A stretch of 64,000 bases of DNA. It comes from CACIIZ01 sp045565285. GTDB taxonomy: Bacteria > Pseudomonadota > Alphaproteobacteria > Rhodobacterales > Rhodobacteraceae. The stretch lies in NCBI GenBank assembly GCA_045565285.1, contig JBJLFR010000036.1:1-64000 (forward strand), given 5' to 3'. Under the pieces are notes generated by a model. It saw only the letters and a program-made list of their open reading frames with translations. It did no database searches and had not been told where the DNA came from. Positions 26,032 to 33,751 of the stretch are shown piece after piece; the first letter of the stretch is position 1; each line of letters opens with the position of its first letter. Made by a program: the position numbers and the translations under genes.

Positions 26032-26583
26032 TTAATTATAAAAAGGCATATTAAATTCCTTTAATAATTCTCTCGCCTCATCATCATTATTAGCACTAGT
26101 ACATAAAACTATGTCCAATCCCCAAATAGAATCAACTTTATCAAAGTCAATTTCTGGAAAAACAATATGTTCTTTTATACCTAAAGCGTAATTACCTCTT
26201 CCATCAAAACTTTTTGGTGAAATACCCCTAAAATCTCTAATCCTAGGCATTGCAATAGTAATTAATCGATCTAAAAATTCATACATTTTGTCTCTTCTTA
26301 AAGTTACTTTAACCCCAAGAGGCATTTCTTCCCTAACTTTAAAACCCGCTATAGATTTCTTTGCTTTTGTTATAAGTGGCTGCTGACCAGATATAATTTT
26401 AAGATCCTCATGAGCACTTTTGATTTTTTTACTATCTCCAACTGCTTCACCTACGCCCATATTTAAAACAATTTTTTGTAGTTTTGGTATCATCATATCG
26501 TTCTTATAGGCAAACTTATCTTTCAATCCGCTACGAATATCTTTTAGGTACTTCTCTTTCAGTCTCGGTACGTAATCAGCCAT
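26032..26583 (-). CDS. rplE: 50S ribosomal protein L5
   Basis: Binds 5S rRNA and contacts the P-site tRNA; 183 residues. P-K-L-Q-K-I-V-L-N-M-G-V-G near residue 33, the I-A-G-F-K-V-R-E segment, and R-D-F-R-G-I-S-P-K-S-F-D-G-R-G-N-Y near 116 identify it. It overlaps the rplX 3' end by eight bases. Confidence 0.97.
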   Translation of the reverse strand: MADYVPRLKEKYLKDIRSGLKDKFAYKNDMMIPKLQKIVLNMGVGEAVGDSKKIKSAHEDLKIISGQQPLITKAKKSIAGFKVREEMPLGVKVTLRRDKMYEFLDRLITIAMPRIRDFRGISPKSFDGRGNYALGIKEHIVFPEIDFDKVDSIWGLDIVLCTSANNDDEARELLKEFNMPFYN

Positions 26584-26890
26584 TAATTAATTCCCCAGAT
26601 TTTTTAGCAAAACGAACTTTTTTTCCATCAATTAACTTAAATCCGACCTTTGTGGGAATATTATTTTTGGGATCTATCAAAGCCAAATTTGAAATATGTA
26701 TATTTGCTTCTTTAGGTATTCTTCCACCAGCATTTTTTTCAGATTGCTTCAAATGCCTGATGGACATATTTATTCCTGAAACTAAAGCTTTTTGTGATTT
26801 TGTAAAAATCTGAATCACTTCTCCATTTTTTCCTTTATCTTTACCAGTTAAAACTATTACCTTATCACCTTTTTTAATTTTTGACGGCAT
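26576..26890 (-). CDS. rplX: 50S ribosomal protein L24
   Basis: An early assembly protein, 104 residues, with a KOW motif near the N-terminus (K-K-G-D-K-V-I-V-L-T-G-K-D-K-G-K-N-G). R-H-L-K-Q and G-R-I-P-K-E-A-N-I-H follow. The ATG shares a base with the rplN stop (TAATG), implying coupled translation. Confidence 0.96.
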   Translation of the reverse strand: MPSKIKKGDKVIVLTGKDKGKNGEVIQIFTKSQKALVSGINMSIRHLKQSEKNAGGRIPKEANIHISNLALIDPKNNIPTKVGFKLIDGKKVRFAKKSGELING

Positions 26891-27258
26891 TAAAGAACCT
26901 CCGGTGCTAAAGAAACAATTTTCATGAAATTTTTTGATCTTAATTCGCGAACTACTGGACCAAAAATCCTGGTGCCAATTAGCTCACCTGCGTTATTAAG
27001 TATAACAGCTGCATTTTTATCAAACTTAATTGTACTCCCATCTGAACGTTTTATTTCTTTAGCAGTTCTAACAATAACTGCCCTTCGGACGTCGCCTTTT
27101 TTAACTCTTCCTCTTGGGATAGCATCTTTAACAGACACTACTATTATATCTCCCACTGATGCATACTTTCTCTTAGCACCACCTAAAACTTTAATACATT
27201 GAATTTTTTTTGCGCCAGAGTTATCGGCTACATCCAAATTGGTTTGCATCTGGATCAT
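26890..27258 (-). CDS. rplN: 50S ribosomal protein L14
   Basis: A large-subunit protein at the intersubunit interface, 122 residues. M-I-Q-M-Q-T-N-L-D-V-A-D-N-S-G-A at the start and A-V-I-V-R-T and G-T-R-I-F-G-P-V-V-R-E-L-R near the end are diagnostic. A GGGAG site precedes the ATG. It follows a promoter candidate at the position of the E. coli spc promoter. Confidence 0.98.
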   Translation of the reverse strand: MIQMQTNLDVADNSGAKKIQCIKVLGGAKRKYASVGDIIVVSVKDAIPRGRVKKGDVRRAVIVRTAKEIKRSDGSTIKFDKNAAVILNNAGELIGTRIFGPVVRELRSKNFMKIVSLAPEVL

Positions 27259-27307
27259 TTTTTTTCTCCCGACCTTCGAGGTTATTCCTCACGGTTTCGT
27301 TTTATAC

Positions 27308-27335
27308 TTAATATAAAGTATTTTTAATTTGTCAA
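27308..27335 (-). promoter_or_regulatory. Promoter candidate for rplN and the spc genes
   Basis: On the minus strand a perfect TTGACA (27330-27335) and TATTAA (27308-27313) are separated by 16 bases. The -35 box overlaps the 3' end of rpsQ. It lies in the gap before rplN, the location of the spc promoter in enteric bacteria. Confidence 0.65.
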
Positions 27336-27554
27336 TACTTCCCATCTTTTTGATTTAGAAAAAGGTGAACATTCTTGGATCCTAACAATATCACCATTTC
27401 TAAACTTATTTGATTCGTCATGAGCTCTATATTTTTTTGATTTTCGGATTGTTTTTTTGAGTATAGGGTGTGTGAAACGACGTTCAACTAGAACTGTAAT
27501 TGTCTTGTCGTTACTGTCACTAGTAACTTGTCCTTTTAATATACGTTTTGGCAT
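27324..27554 (-). CDS. rpsQ: 30S ribosomal protein S17
   Basis: A primary 16S rRNA-binding protein, 76 residues with an OB fold. M-P-K-R-I-L-K-G-Q-V-T-S at the start, T-V-L-V-E-R-R-F-T-H-P, and the later K-Y-R-A-H-D-E-S-N are typical. Its last codons overlap the -35 box of the downstream promoter candidate. Confidence 0.96.
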   Translation of the reverse strand: MPKRILKGQVTSDSNDKTITVLVERRFTHPILKKTIRKSKKYRAHDESNKFRNGDIVRIQECSPFSKSKRWEVLTN

Positions 27555-27558
27555 CTAA

Positions 27559-27762
27559 TTACTTCTCCAACTCATTTTTTAATTTATTATTAATTAGAGT
27601 TAACACCCTAGCAACACTCCTTTTAACCACTTTAACTCTAGCGGTATTCTCTAGTTGACCATTAGCTTTTTGGAATCTTAAATTGAAAGCTTCTTTTTTT
27701 AAATCAATCATAATACTTTTTAATTGATCTAAAGTTTTATTTTTTAATTCTTCAATTTTCAT
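27559..27762 (-). CDS. rpmC: 50S ribosomal protein L29
   Basis: A small helical large-subunit protein near the exit tunnel, 67 residues. M-K-I-E-E-L-K-N-K-T-L at the start, L-R-F-Q-K-A-N-G-Q-L-E-N-T-A in the middle and I-N-N-K near the end. The ATG at 27762 follows AGGA by 7 bases and is chosen over a start at 27783 that would overlap rplP. Confidence 0.96.
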   Translation of the reverse strand: MKIEELKNKTLDQLKSIMIDLKKEAFNLRFQKANGQLENTARVKVVKRSVARVLTLINNKLKNELEK

Positions 27763-27776
27763 AGGGGATCCTAAAA

Positions 27777-28190
27777 TTACCAATCTTCACGTTTTACAAA
27801 TCTAGATTTGACTGATAATTTCATAGCAGCTAATCTTAATGCTTCCATTGCCACATCTTCTGCTACTCCGTCAACCTCAAACATTATTCTACCAGGCTTT
27901 ATTTTGGCTACCCACCTATCTACAGAACCTTTGCCTTTTCCCATTCTAACCTCTATTGGCTTGGCTGTTACAGGAACATCAGGAAAAATACGAATCCAAA
28001 CACGCCCTTGCCTTTTCATGTGCCTTGTTAAGGCTCTTCTAGCAGCCTCTATCTGTCTTGCATTTACTCGATCAGGTTCAATAGCTTTAAGCGCATAGTT
28101 ACCAAAATTTATTTCGTATCCACCTTTAGCATTCCCATGTATGCGACCTTTATGCTGTTTTCGAAACTTTGTTCGCTTGGGTTGAAGCAT
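27777..28190 (-). CDS. rplP: 50S ribosomal protein L16
   Basis: A large-subunit protein near the A-site tRNA elbow, 137 residues. M-L-Q-P-K-R-T-K-F-R-K-Q-H-K-G-R at the start, R-V-W-I-R-I-F-P-D and M-G-K-G-K-G-S-V-D-R-W-V in the middle match the family. It lies between rpsC and rpmC. Confidence 0.98.
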   Translation of the reverse strand: MLQPKRTKFRKQHKGRIHGNAKGGYEINFGNYALKAIEPDRVNARQIEAARRALTRHMKRQGRVWIRIFPDVPVTAKPIEVRMGKGKGSVDRWVAKIKPGRIMFEVDGVAEDVAMEALRLAAMKLSVKSRFVKREDW

Positions 28191-28213
28191 TTATTTCTCC
28201 TATAACTTTACTC

Positions 28214-28909
28214 TTAACTTCTACTACCTACAGAATTATCTTGAGCTTCATTAATCCTTTTATCTCTTCCTGAAGGATCATGTTCCATAATCTCACCCTT
28301 AAATATCCATACCTTAACCCCAATAATACCGTAAGCAGTTAATCCTTCAGCTAAAGCATAATCTATATCAGCTCTTAATGTATGCCTTGGGACTCTTCCT
28401 TCAGAATACCATTCAGTTCTGGCAATCTCTGCGCCACCTAGCCTTCCTGCGAGATCTACGCGAATGCCAAGTGCTCCCATCCTCATAGCATTTTGGACAG
28501 ATCTTTTCATAGCTCTCCTAAAAGACACTCTTCTTTCCATTTGCTGAGCTATACTCTCAGCTACAAGTGCTGCATCAATTTCAGGTTTTCTAACTTCTAT
28601 AATATTTAGGTGCAATTCACTTTTAGTTAATTTTGCAACTTTATTTTTTAAAGTTTCTATATCTGCACCTTTTTTACCAATAATAACGCCTGGCCTTGCA
28701 GCATATATAGTTACCCTACACTTTTTGTGAGGTCTTTCTATTACCACTCTACTAATTCCTGATTGAGCACAATTATGTTTAATAAATTTCCTAATTTCTA
28801 AATCTTCATGAAGCAAATCACCATAATCTTTAGTATTAGCAAACCATCTACTTTCCCATGTTCTATTTACCTGTAGTCGGAGACCAACAGGATTAATTTT
28901 TTGTCCCAT
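28214..28909 (-). CDS. rpsC: 30S ribosomal protein S3
   Basis: A protein of the mRNA entry site, 231 residues. M-G-Q-K-I-N-P-V-G-L-R-L at the start, the KH-domain G-K-K-G-A near residue 79, and A-R-T-E-W-Y-S-E-G-R-V-P-R-H-T-L near 170 are S3 marks. Its ATG overlaps the rplV stop by one base. It carries a short hydrophilic tail. Confidence 0.98.
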   Translation of the reverse strand: MGQKINPVGLRLQVNRTWESRWFANTKDYGDLLHEDLEIRKFIKHNCAQSGISRVVIERPHKKCRVTIYAARPGVIIGKKGADIETLKNKVAKLTKSELHLNIIEVRKPEIDAALVAESIAQQMERRVSFRRAMKRSVQNAMRMGALGIRVDLAGRLGGAEIARTEWYSEGRVPRHTLRADIDYALAEGLTAYGIIGVKVWIFKGEIMEHDPSGRDKRINEAQDNSVGSRS

Positions 28910-29307
28910 TAAACCTTCTCCTCTTCTTTATCATTTGACAAGATCTGCTTTACTTTTATGGTTAATTGACTGAATGGTTTTAAAATTTTACCATAACGAC
29001 CTCTAGCTCTAGGTCTTCCCCTTTTTAAAACTAGATTTTTACCCACAAATGCTTCACTAACTATTAATTCTTCAATGTCTAGATCATGGTTATTTTCAGC
29101 ATTTGCAATAGCAGATTCTAAACATTTTCTCACATCTAAAGCTATTCTTTTCTTTGAGAATTTAAGCTGCGACAACGCAATATTAACAGGCTTGTTCCGG
29201 ATCATTCTTGAAACTAAATTCAACTTTTGAGGGCTAGTTTTCAACATTCTAACCTTAGCAATAGCTTCTAATTTTTCTTCTTTTGGGTTTGTTGATTTAT
29301 CAGACAT
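28909..29307 (-). CDS. rplV: 50S ribosomal protein L22
   Basis: Lines the exit tunnel; 132 residues. V-R-M-L-K-T-S-P-Q-K-L-N-L-V near residue 20, A-N-A-E-N-N-H-D near 75 and K-R-G-R-P-R-A-R-G-R near 100 (the tunnel hairpin) identify it. A short charged N-terminal extension precedes the core. Confidence 0.97.
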   Translation of the reverse strand: MSDKSTNPKEEKLEAIAKVRMLKTSPQKLNLVSRMIRNKPVNIALSQLKFSKKRIALDVRKCLESAIANAENNHDLDIEELIVSEAFVGKNLVLKRGRPRARGRYGKILKPFSQLTIKVKQILSNDKEEEKV

Positions 29308-29311
29308 TTAA

Positions 29312-29590
29312 CTAACTTCTCTTTGCTTTTTTATCTGCAGCATGACCGTAATATGTTCTTGTTGGACTATATTCACCAAACTTTTGACCAATCATTTCTT
29401 CACTTACTGAAACTGGAATATGCTTTTTTCCATTATAAACACCAAATGTCAGACCTACGAACTGCGGAAGTATAGTAGATTTTCGAGACCATATTTTTAT
29501 GATTTCATTTCTACCAGACTCTCTTGATTTTTCAGCTTTTTTTAAAACGTAACCTTCAACGAAAGGTCCTTTCCAAATAGATCGTGCCAT
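29312..29590 (-). CDS. rpsS: 30S ribosomal protein S19
   Basis: A head protein of the small subunit, 92 residues. M-A-R-S-I-W-K-G-P-F-V at the start, I-K-I-W-S-R-K-S-T-I-L-P in the middle, and G-E-Y-S-P-T-R-T-Y near the end are typical. Its start directly follows the rplB stop. Confidence 0.98.
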   Translation of the reverse strand: MARSIWKGPFVEGYVLKKAEKSRESGRNEIIKIWSRKSTILPQFVGLTFGVYNGKKHIPVSVSEEMIGQKFGEYSPTRTYYGHAADKKAKRS

Positions 29591-30430
29591 TTATTTTCGC
29601 CCTTTCTTATAATGTCTAGACCTTAAAATATATTTATCAGTTGACTTATTAGTTCTAGTCCTTGCACCCTTAGTTGGCTTTCCCCATGGAGTAACAGGAT
29701 GCCTACCTCCTGAGGTTCTACCTTCACCCCCACCATGTGGATGGTCTATTGGATTCATAACCACACCTCTGACAGATGGCCTTATACCTTTATTACGGTT
29801 TCTACCTGCTTTTCCTAAGTTTTGATTAGAATTATCAGGGTTTGAGACTGCACCTACAGTAGCCATACATTCTTGACGGACTAACCGCATTTCTCCTGAT
29901 GAGAGTCTTAATTGTGCATAATTACCATCTCTACCTACAAATTGAGCATATGAACCTGCAGCTCTAGCAATTTGTCCACCTTTCCCTCTTTTTAACTCAA
30001 TATTATGTACAATTGTACCTATAGGCATACCAGTAAATGGCATTGCATTTCCAGGTTTAATATCTGAACTTGTTGAAGATATTATATTATCTGAGACCTT
30101 AAGCCTTTGTGGCGCAAGTATGTAAGATTTTTCTCCATCTTCGTATTTCACAAGAGCAATGAATGCTGTTCTATTAGGATCATATTCAATTCTCTCAACA
30201 GTTCCTTTTACATCTAACTTATTCCTTTTAAAATCTATTAATCTATAAAGACGCTTGGCACCACCGCCTTTACGCCTCATAGTAATTCTACCTGAGTTAT
30301 TCCTACCTCCTTTTTTATGCAATCCTAAAGATAGAGACTTTTCAGGACGACCACCCCATAATTCCGACCTATCAACTAAAACGAGGTCTCTTTGACCTGG
30401 CGAAGTAGGTTTATATGATTTCAAAGGCAT
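29591..30430 (-). CDS. rplB: 50S ribosomal protein L2
   Basis: One of the most conserved large-subunit proteins, close to the peptidyl transferase centre; 279 residues. S-G-R-I-T-M-R-R-K-G-G-G near residue 47 and the loop N-P-I-D-H-P-H-G-G-G-E-G-R near 226 are signatures. It ends in a basic tail. Confidence 0.98.
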   Translation of the reverse strand: MPLKSYKPTSPGQRDLVLVDRSELWGGRPEKSLSLGLHKKGGRNNSGRITMRRKGGGAKRLYRLIDFKRNKLDVKGTVERIEYDPNRTAFIALVKYEDGEKSYILAPQRLKVSDNIISSTSSDIKPGNAMPFTGMPIGTIVHNIELKRGKGGQIARAAGSYAQFVGRDGNYAQLRLSSGEMRLVRQECMATVGAVSNPDNSNQNLGKAGRNRNKGIRPSVRGVVMNPIDHPHGGGEGRTSGGRHPVTPWGKPTKGARTRTNKSTDKYILRSRHYKKGRK

Positions 30431-30449
30431 AATTTATCACCAACTTTCA

Positions 30450-30752
30450 TTATAATCCTGTACTAACATCAATGGTATTACCATCTGCAAGAGTCACGTA
30501 TGCCTTTTTAAAGTCACGTCTCTTACCTAATTTTCCGCGAAATCTCTTAACTTTACCTTTGACAATTAATGTATTTATTGCTTCAACCTTTACATTGAAC
30601 AATTTTTCAATTGCACTTTTTATTTGTTTTTTTGTACTATTAATTGCAACTTCAAACGCAACAATTCCATGTTCTGAAGCCATGGATGCTTTTTCTGTAA
30701 TTATTGGTCTTCTAATAATATCATAGAATTCAGTTTCCGATTGATCTTTCAT
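30450..30752 (-). CDS. rplW: 50S ribosomal protein L23
   Basis: Forms the docking site for signal recognition particle and trigger factor at the tunnel exit; 100 residues. I-I-R-R-P-I-I-T-E-K-A near residue 12, F-N-V-K-V-E-A-I-N-T-L near 52 and K-R-F-R-G-K-L-G-K-R near 70 are typical. It overlaps the rplD stop by four bases. Confidence 0.97.
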   Translation of the reverse strand: MKDQSETEFYDIIRRPIITEKASMASEHGIVAFEVAINSTKKQIKSAIEKLFNVKVEAINTLIVKGKVKRFRGKLGKRRDFKKAYVTLADGNTIDVSTGL

Positions 30753-31375
30753 GATAATCTATCCTCCAAAGCATCAACAGCTGCTTTAGTTAAAACTAGT
30801 GTATCTCTTCTTAAGACATCGTAAACATTTATACCATTTACAGCTAAGACATCTAATTTCGGAATGTTTTTACTAGCATTAAAAAAATTTTGACTTTTTG
30901 GGTTATCTTCTCTACCAATAACAAGAACACGCCCCCACTTTAATTTTTTTAACTTTTTTGAAAAATCACTGGTTTTCTGATTATCTAGTTCAGCTTTATT
31001 TAAAATAACCAAACTACCATTAGCATATTTGGAAGATAGAGCATGTCTAAGCCCTAAACTTCTTAATTTTTTTGTTAAAGAAAACGCGTGGCTTCGAGGC
31101 TTAGGACCTTTATAAACACCACCTTTTCTAAAAATTGGTGCTCTCCTTGAACCGTGACGAGCACTACCTGCTCCTTTTTGACGGACTACCTTTTTTGTAG
31201 AATAAGAAACTTCCGATCTTGTTAAAACAGAATGTGTACCTTGCTGACGCTTAGCTAATTGCCATCTTACAACTTTATTCAATATATCTGGTCTAGGTTC
31301 AAGCCCAAAAAGTGAATTATTCAATTCTATTGAGCCAGATTTTTTATTATCAATATCTATAATATCAATTTTCAT
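30749..31375 (-). CDS. rplD: 50S ribosomal protein L4
   Basis: A tunnel-lining protein, 208 residues, which in E. coli represses the S10 operon. T-R-S-E-V-S-Y-S-T-K-K, R-Q-K-G-A-G-S-A-R-H-G-S-R-R-A-P, and S-L-G-L-R-H-A-L-S identify it. The ATG at 31375 is chosen; upstream in-frame codons to 31414 lie inside rplC. It overlaps the rplC 3' end by 11 bases. Confidence 0.96.
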   Translation of the reverse strand: MKIDIIDIDNKKSGSIELNNSLFGLEPRPDILNKVVRWQLAKRQQGTHSVLTRSEVSYSTKKVVRQKGAGSARHGSRRAPIFRKGGVYKGPKPRSHAFSLTKKLRSLGLRHALSSKYANGSLVILNKAELDNQKTSDFSKKLKKLKWGRVLVIGREDNPKSQNFFNASKNIPKLDVLAVNGINVYDVLRRDTLVLTKAAVDALEDRLS

Positions 31376-32171
31376 TTTTTGGCTCCAAATCCTTTTGTTG
31401 ATCATTAGAAACATCAGCCTTAGAGGATTCTACAACTTCATCTTTGACGGTATCCGATTTATTTGAAACAACCACATCTGAAACTTTACTTTCCAAGTTC
31501 TGTTCTAATGCAGTTGGAAATGGGGTATTATCTGGAAGTTTTTTCTTTACTGCATCTTTTAAAGTAACCCAACCTCCTTTAGCCCCAGGAACAGCACCTT
31601 TAATCATTATCAAACCTCGTACAGGGTCAGTTTTTACAACTCTTAAATTCTGAATTGTTACGCTACAATCTCCCATATGACCAGCCATTTTTTTTCCTTT
31701 AAAAACTCGCCCAGGGTCTTGGCACTGCCCGGTTGATCCATGTGACCTGTGCGAAACAGATACACCGTGAGAAGCTCTCAAGCCAGAAAAATTATGTCTT
31801 TTCATGGCACCAGCGAAACCTTTTCCAATTGATAAGCCGGAAATATCAACATATTGACCTTCTACGTAGTGAGAAACACTAATTTCTTTTCCTACATCAA
31901 TCAGGTTATCAGAAGAAACACGAAACTCTTTAAGTTTTCTCTTTGGCTCAACCTTAGCAACCGAAAATTGTCCACGCAATGACTTGTTGCAATTTTTAGC
32001 TTTTATTGTACCTGAACCTAGTTTCAAGGCAAAATACCCATCCTTGTCTTCCGTTTTTTGAGCTACAACTTGAACTTTGTCAAGCCTTAATATTGTAACA
32101 GGTATTTGCTGACCATCGTCATTAAAAATCCTAGTCATACCCACTTTTTTTGCAATTATACCAGATCGCAT
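31365..32171 (-). CDS. rplC: 50S ribosomal protein L3 with a long acidic C-terminal tail
   Basis: An early assembly protein, 268 residues. M-R-S-G-I-I-A-K-K-V-G-M-T-R-I-F at the start and G-K-G-F-A-G-A-M-K-R, G-S-T-G-Q-C-Q-D-P and K-K-M-A-G-H-M-G further on are L3 marks. After the core ends near residue 215, about 50 residues rich in D, E, K, S and V follow (V-S-D-V-V-V-S-N-K-S-D-T). Such tails occur in some alphaproteobacterial L3 proteins, and the role here is unknown. Confidence 0.96.
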   Translation of the reverse strand: MRSGIIAKKVGMTRIFNDDGQQIPVTILRLDKVQVVAQKTEDKDGYFALKLGSGTIKAKNCNKSLRGQFSVAKVEPKRKLKEFRVSSDNLIDVGKEISVSHYVEGQYVDISGLSIGKGFAGAMKRHNFSGLRASHGVSVSHRSHGSTGQCQDPGRVFKGKKMAGHMGDCSVTIQNLRVVKTDPVRGLIMIKGAVPGAKGGWVTLKDAVKKKLPDNTPFPTALEQNLESKVSDVVVSNKSDTVKDEVVESSKADVSNDQQKDLEPKNEN

Positions 32172-32180
32172 TTTAATATC

Positions 32181-32489
32181 CTAAAGTTTAATCTCTACGT
32201 CTACACCAGCTGCAAGATCTAATTTCATTAAAGCATCAACAGTTTGAGGAGTAGGATCCACTATATCTAATAAACGTTTGTGAGTTCTAATTTCAAATTG
32301 CTCTCTACTTTTTTTATCTACATGTGGTCCTCTGAGAACAGTAAATTTTTCTATCTTATTAGGTAAGGGTATTGGTCCTCTTACCTGTGCTCCAGTTCTT
32401 TTGGCAGTAGACACAATTTCAGCCGTGCTAACATCCAAGACTCTGTAGTCAAAAGCTTGTAATCTTATCCTTATATTTTGACTTTGCAT
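32181..32489 (-). CDS. rpsJ: 30S ribosomal protein S10
   Basis: A small-subunit head protein and partner of NusB in antitermination; 102 residues. I-R-I-R-L-Q-A-F-D-Y-R at the start, G-P-I-P-L-P-N-K-I and R-T-H-K-R-L-L-D near the end match. It follows tuf by 44 bases without an obvious promoter, so the S10 operon probably continues from the rpsL promoter. Confidence 0.98.
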   Translation of the reverse strand: MQSQNIRIRLQAFDYRVLDVSTAEIVSTAKRTGAQVRGPIPLPNKIEKFTVLRGPHVDKKSREQFEIRTHKRLLDIVDPTPQTVDALMKLDLAAGVDVEIKL

Positions 32490-32533
32490 TTACTATCCAC
32501 CTATTAATATATCAAATTTCATTAGCTGTAAGA

Positions 32534-33709
32534 TTAATCCAAAATCTTTGAAACAACTCCAGCTCCAACTGTTCTACCACCTTCTCTTATTGCGAAACGC
32601 AATTTCTCTTCCATTGCAATAGGAGCAATCAAATCAACAGTAAATTTTAAATTATCACCCGGCATAACCATTTCTGTACCTGAAGGAAGCTGTACAGTAC
32701 CTGTTACATCAGTTGTTCTAAAGTAAAATTGAGGTCTATAATTTCCAAAAAAAGGTGTGTGCCGACCACCCTCATCTTTTGTCAAAATATAAGCTTCTGC
32801 CTCAAATTTTGTATGAGGTTTGACAGATCCAGGTTTAACCAAGCATTGCCCTCTTTCAACTCCATCTCTTTCGACACCTCTTAATAGGGCCCCAATATTA
32901 TCACCAGCTTCCCCCCTATCTAGAAGCTTCCTAAACATTTCAACACCAGTGCAGGTAGATTTGGATGTATCTCTTATACCAATTATCTCAATTTCATCGC
33001 CTACATTAATAACACCACGCTCAACTCTACCGGTAACAACAGTTCCTCTACCTGAAATTGAAAAAACATCTTCAATTGGCATAAGGAACGGTTGATCTAT
33101 AGGCCTATCTGGAGTAGGAATAGCATCATCGACAGCAGCCATTAATTCTGTAATTTTATTAGCACCAATTTCAGCATCCCTATCTTCAAGAGCAGCTAAT
33201 GCAGAACCAGACACAATAGGAATATCATCTCCTGGAAATTCATATTTAGAAAGTAATTCCCTAACTTCCATCTCAACTAGTTCTAATAATTCGGCGTCAT
33301 CTACCTGATCTACTTTGTTTAAAAAAACTACAAGAGCAGGTACTCCAACTTGCCTAGCCAACAAAATATGTTCACGCGTTTGAGGCATTGGACCATCAGC
33401 TGCATTCACCACAAGGATTGCCCCATCCATTTGCGCAGCTCCAGTTATCATATTTTTCACGTAATCAGCATGACCTGGACAATCAACATGAGCATAATGT
33501 CTTTTTTCAGTTTCATATTCAACGTGTGCAGTAGAAATGGTTATTCCTCTTGCTTTCTCTTCAGGCGCACCATCAATCTCATCATAAGCTTTAAAATCTC
33601 CATAATGTTTTGTTATTGCTGCAGTGAGAGTTGTTTTACCATGATCCACGTGACCTATAGTTCCTACATTAACATGCGGTTTATTACGCTCAAATTTTTC
33701 TTTTGCCAT
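32534..33709 (-). CDS. tuf: Elongation factor Tu
   Basis: Delivers aminoacyl-tRNA to the ribosome with GTP; 391 residues. G1 is G-H-V-D-H-G-K-T-T near residue 19, G2 R-G-I-T-I, G3 D-C-P-G-H-A near 80, G4 N-K-V-D near 135. The C-terminal domain has the usual F-G-N-Y-R-P-Q-F-Y-F-R-T-T-D-V-T-G. The only tuf copy in the window, between fusA and rpsJ. Confidence 0.98.
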   Translation of the reverse strand: MAKEKFERNKPHVNVGTIGHVDHGKTTLTAAITKHYGDFKAYDEIDGAPEEKARGITISTAHVEYETEKRHYAHVDCPGHADYVKNMITGAAQMDGAILVVNAADGPMPQTREHILLARQVGVPALVVFLNKVDQVDDAELLELVEMEVRELLSKYEFPGDDIPIVSGSALAALEDRDAEIGANKITELMAAVDDAIPTPDRPIDQPFLMPIEDVFSISGRGTVVTGRVERGVINVGDEIEIIGIRDTSKSTCTGVEMFRKLLDRGEAGDNIGALLRGVERDGVERGQCLVKPGSVKPHTKFEAEAYILTKDEGGRHTPFFGNYRPQFYFRTTDVTGTVQLPSGTEMVMPGDNLKFTVDLIAPIAMEEKLRFAIREGGRTVGAGVVSKILD

Positions 33710-33751
33710 TTTTGGTCTCCATTAAAAAATAGTTAAAAGTTGATAAGTTTT

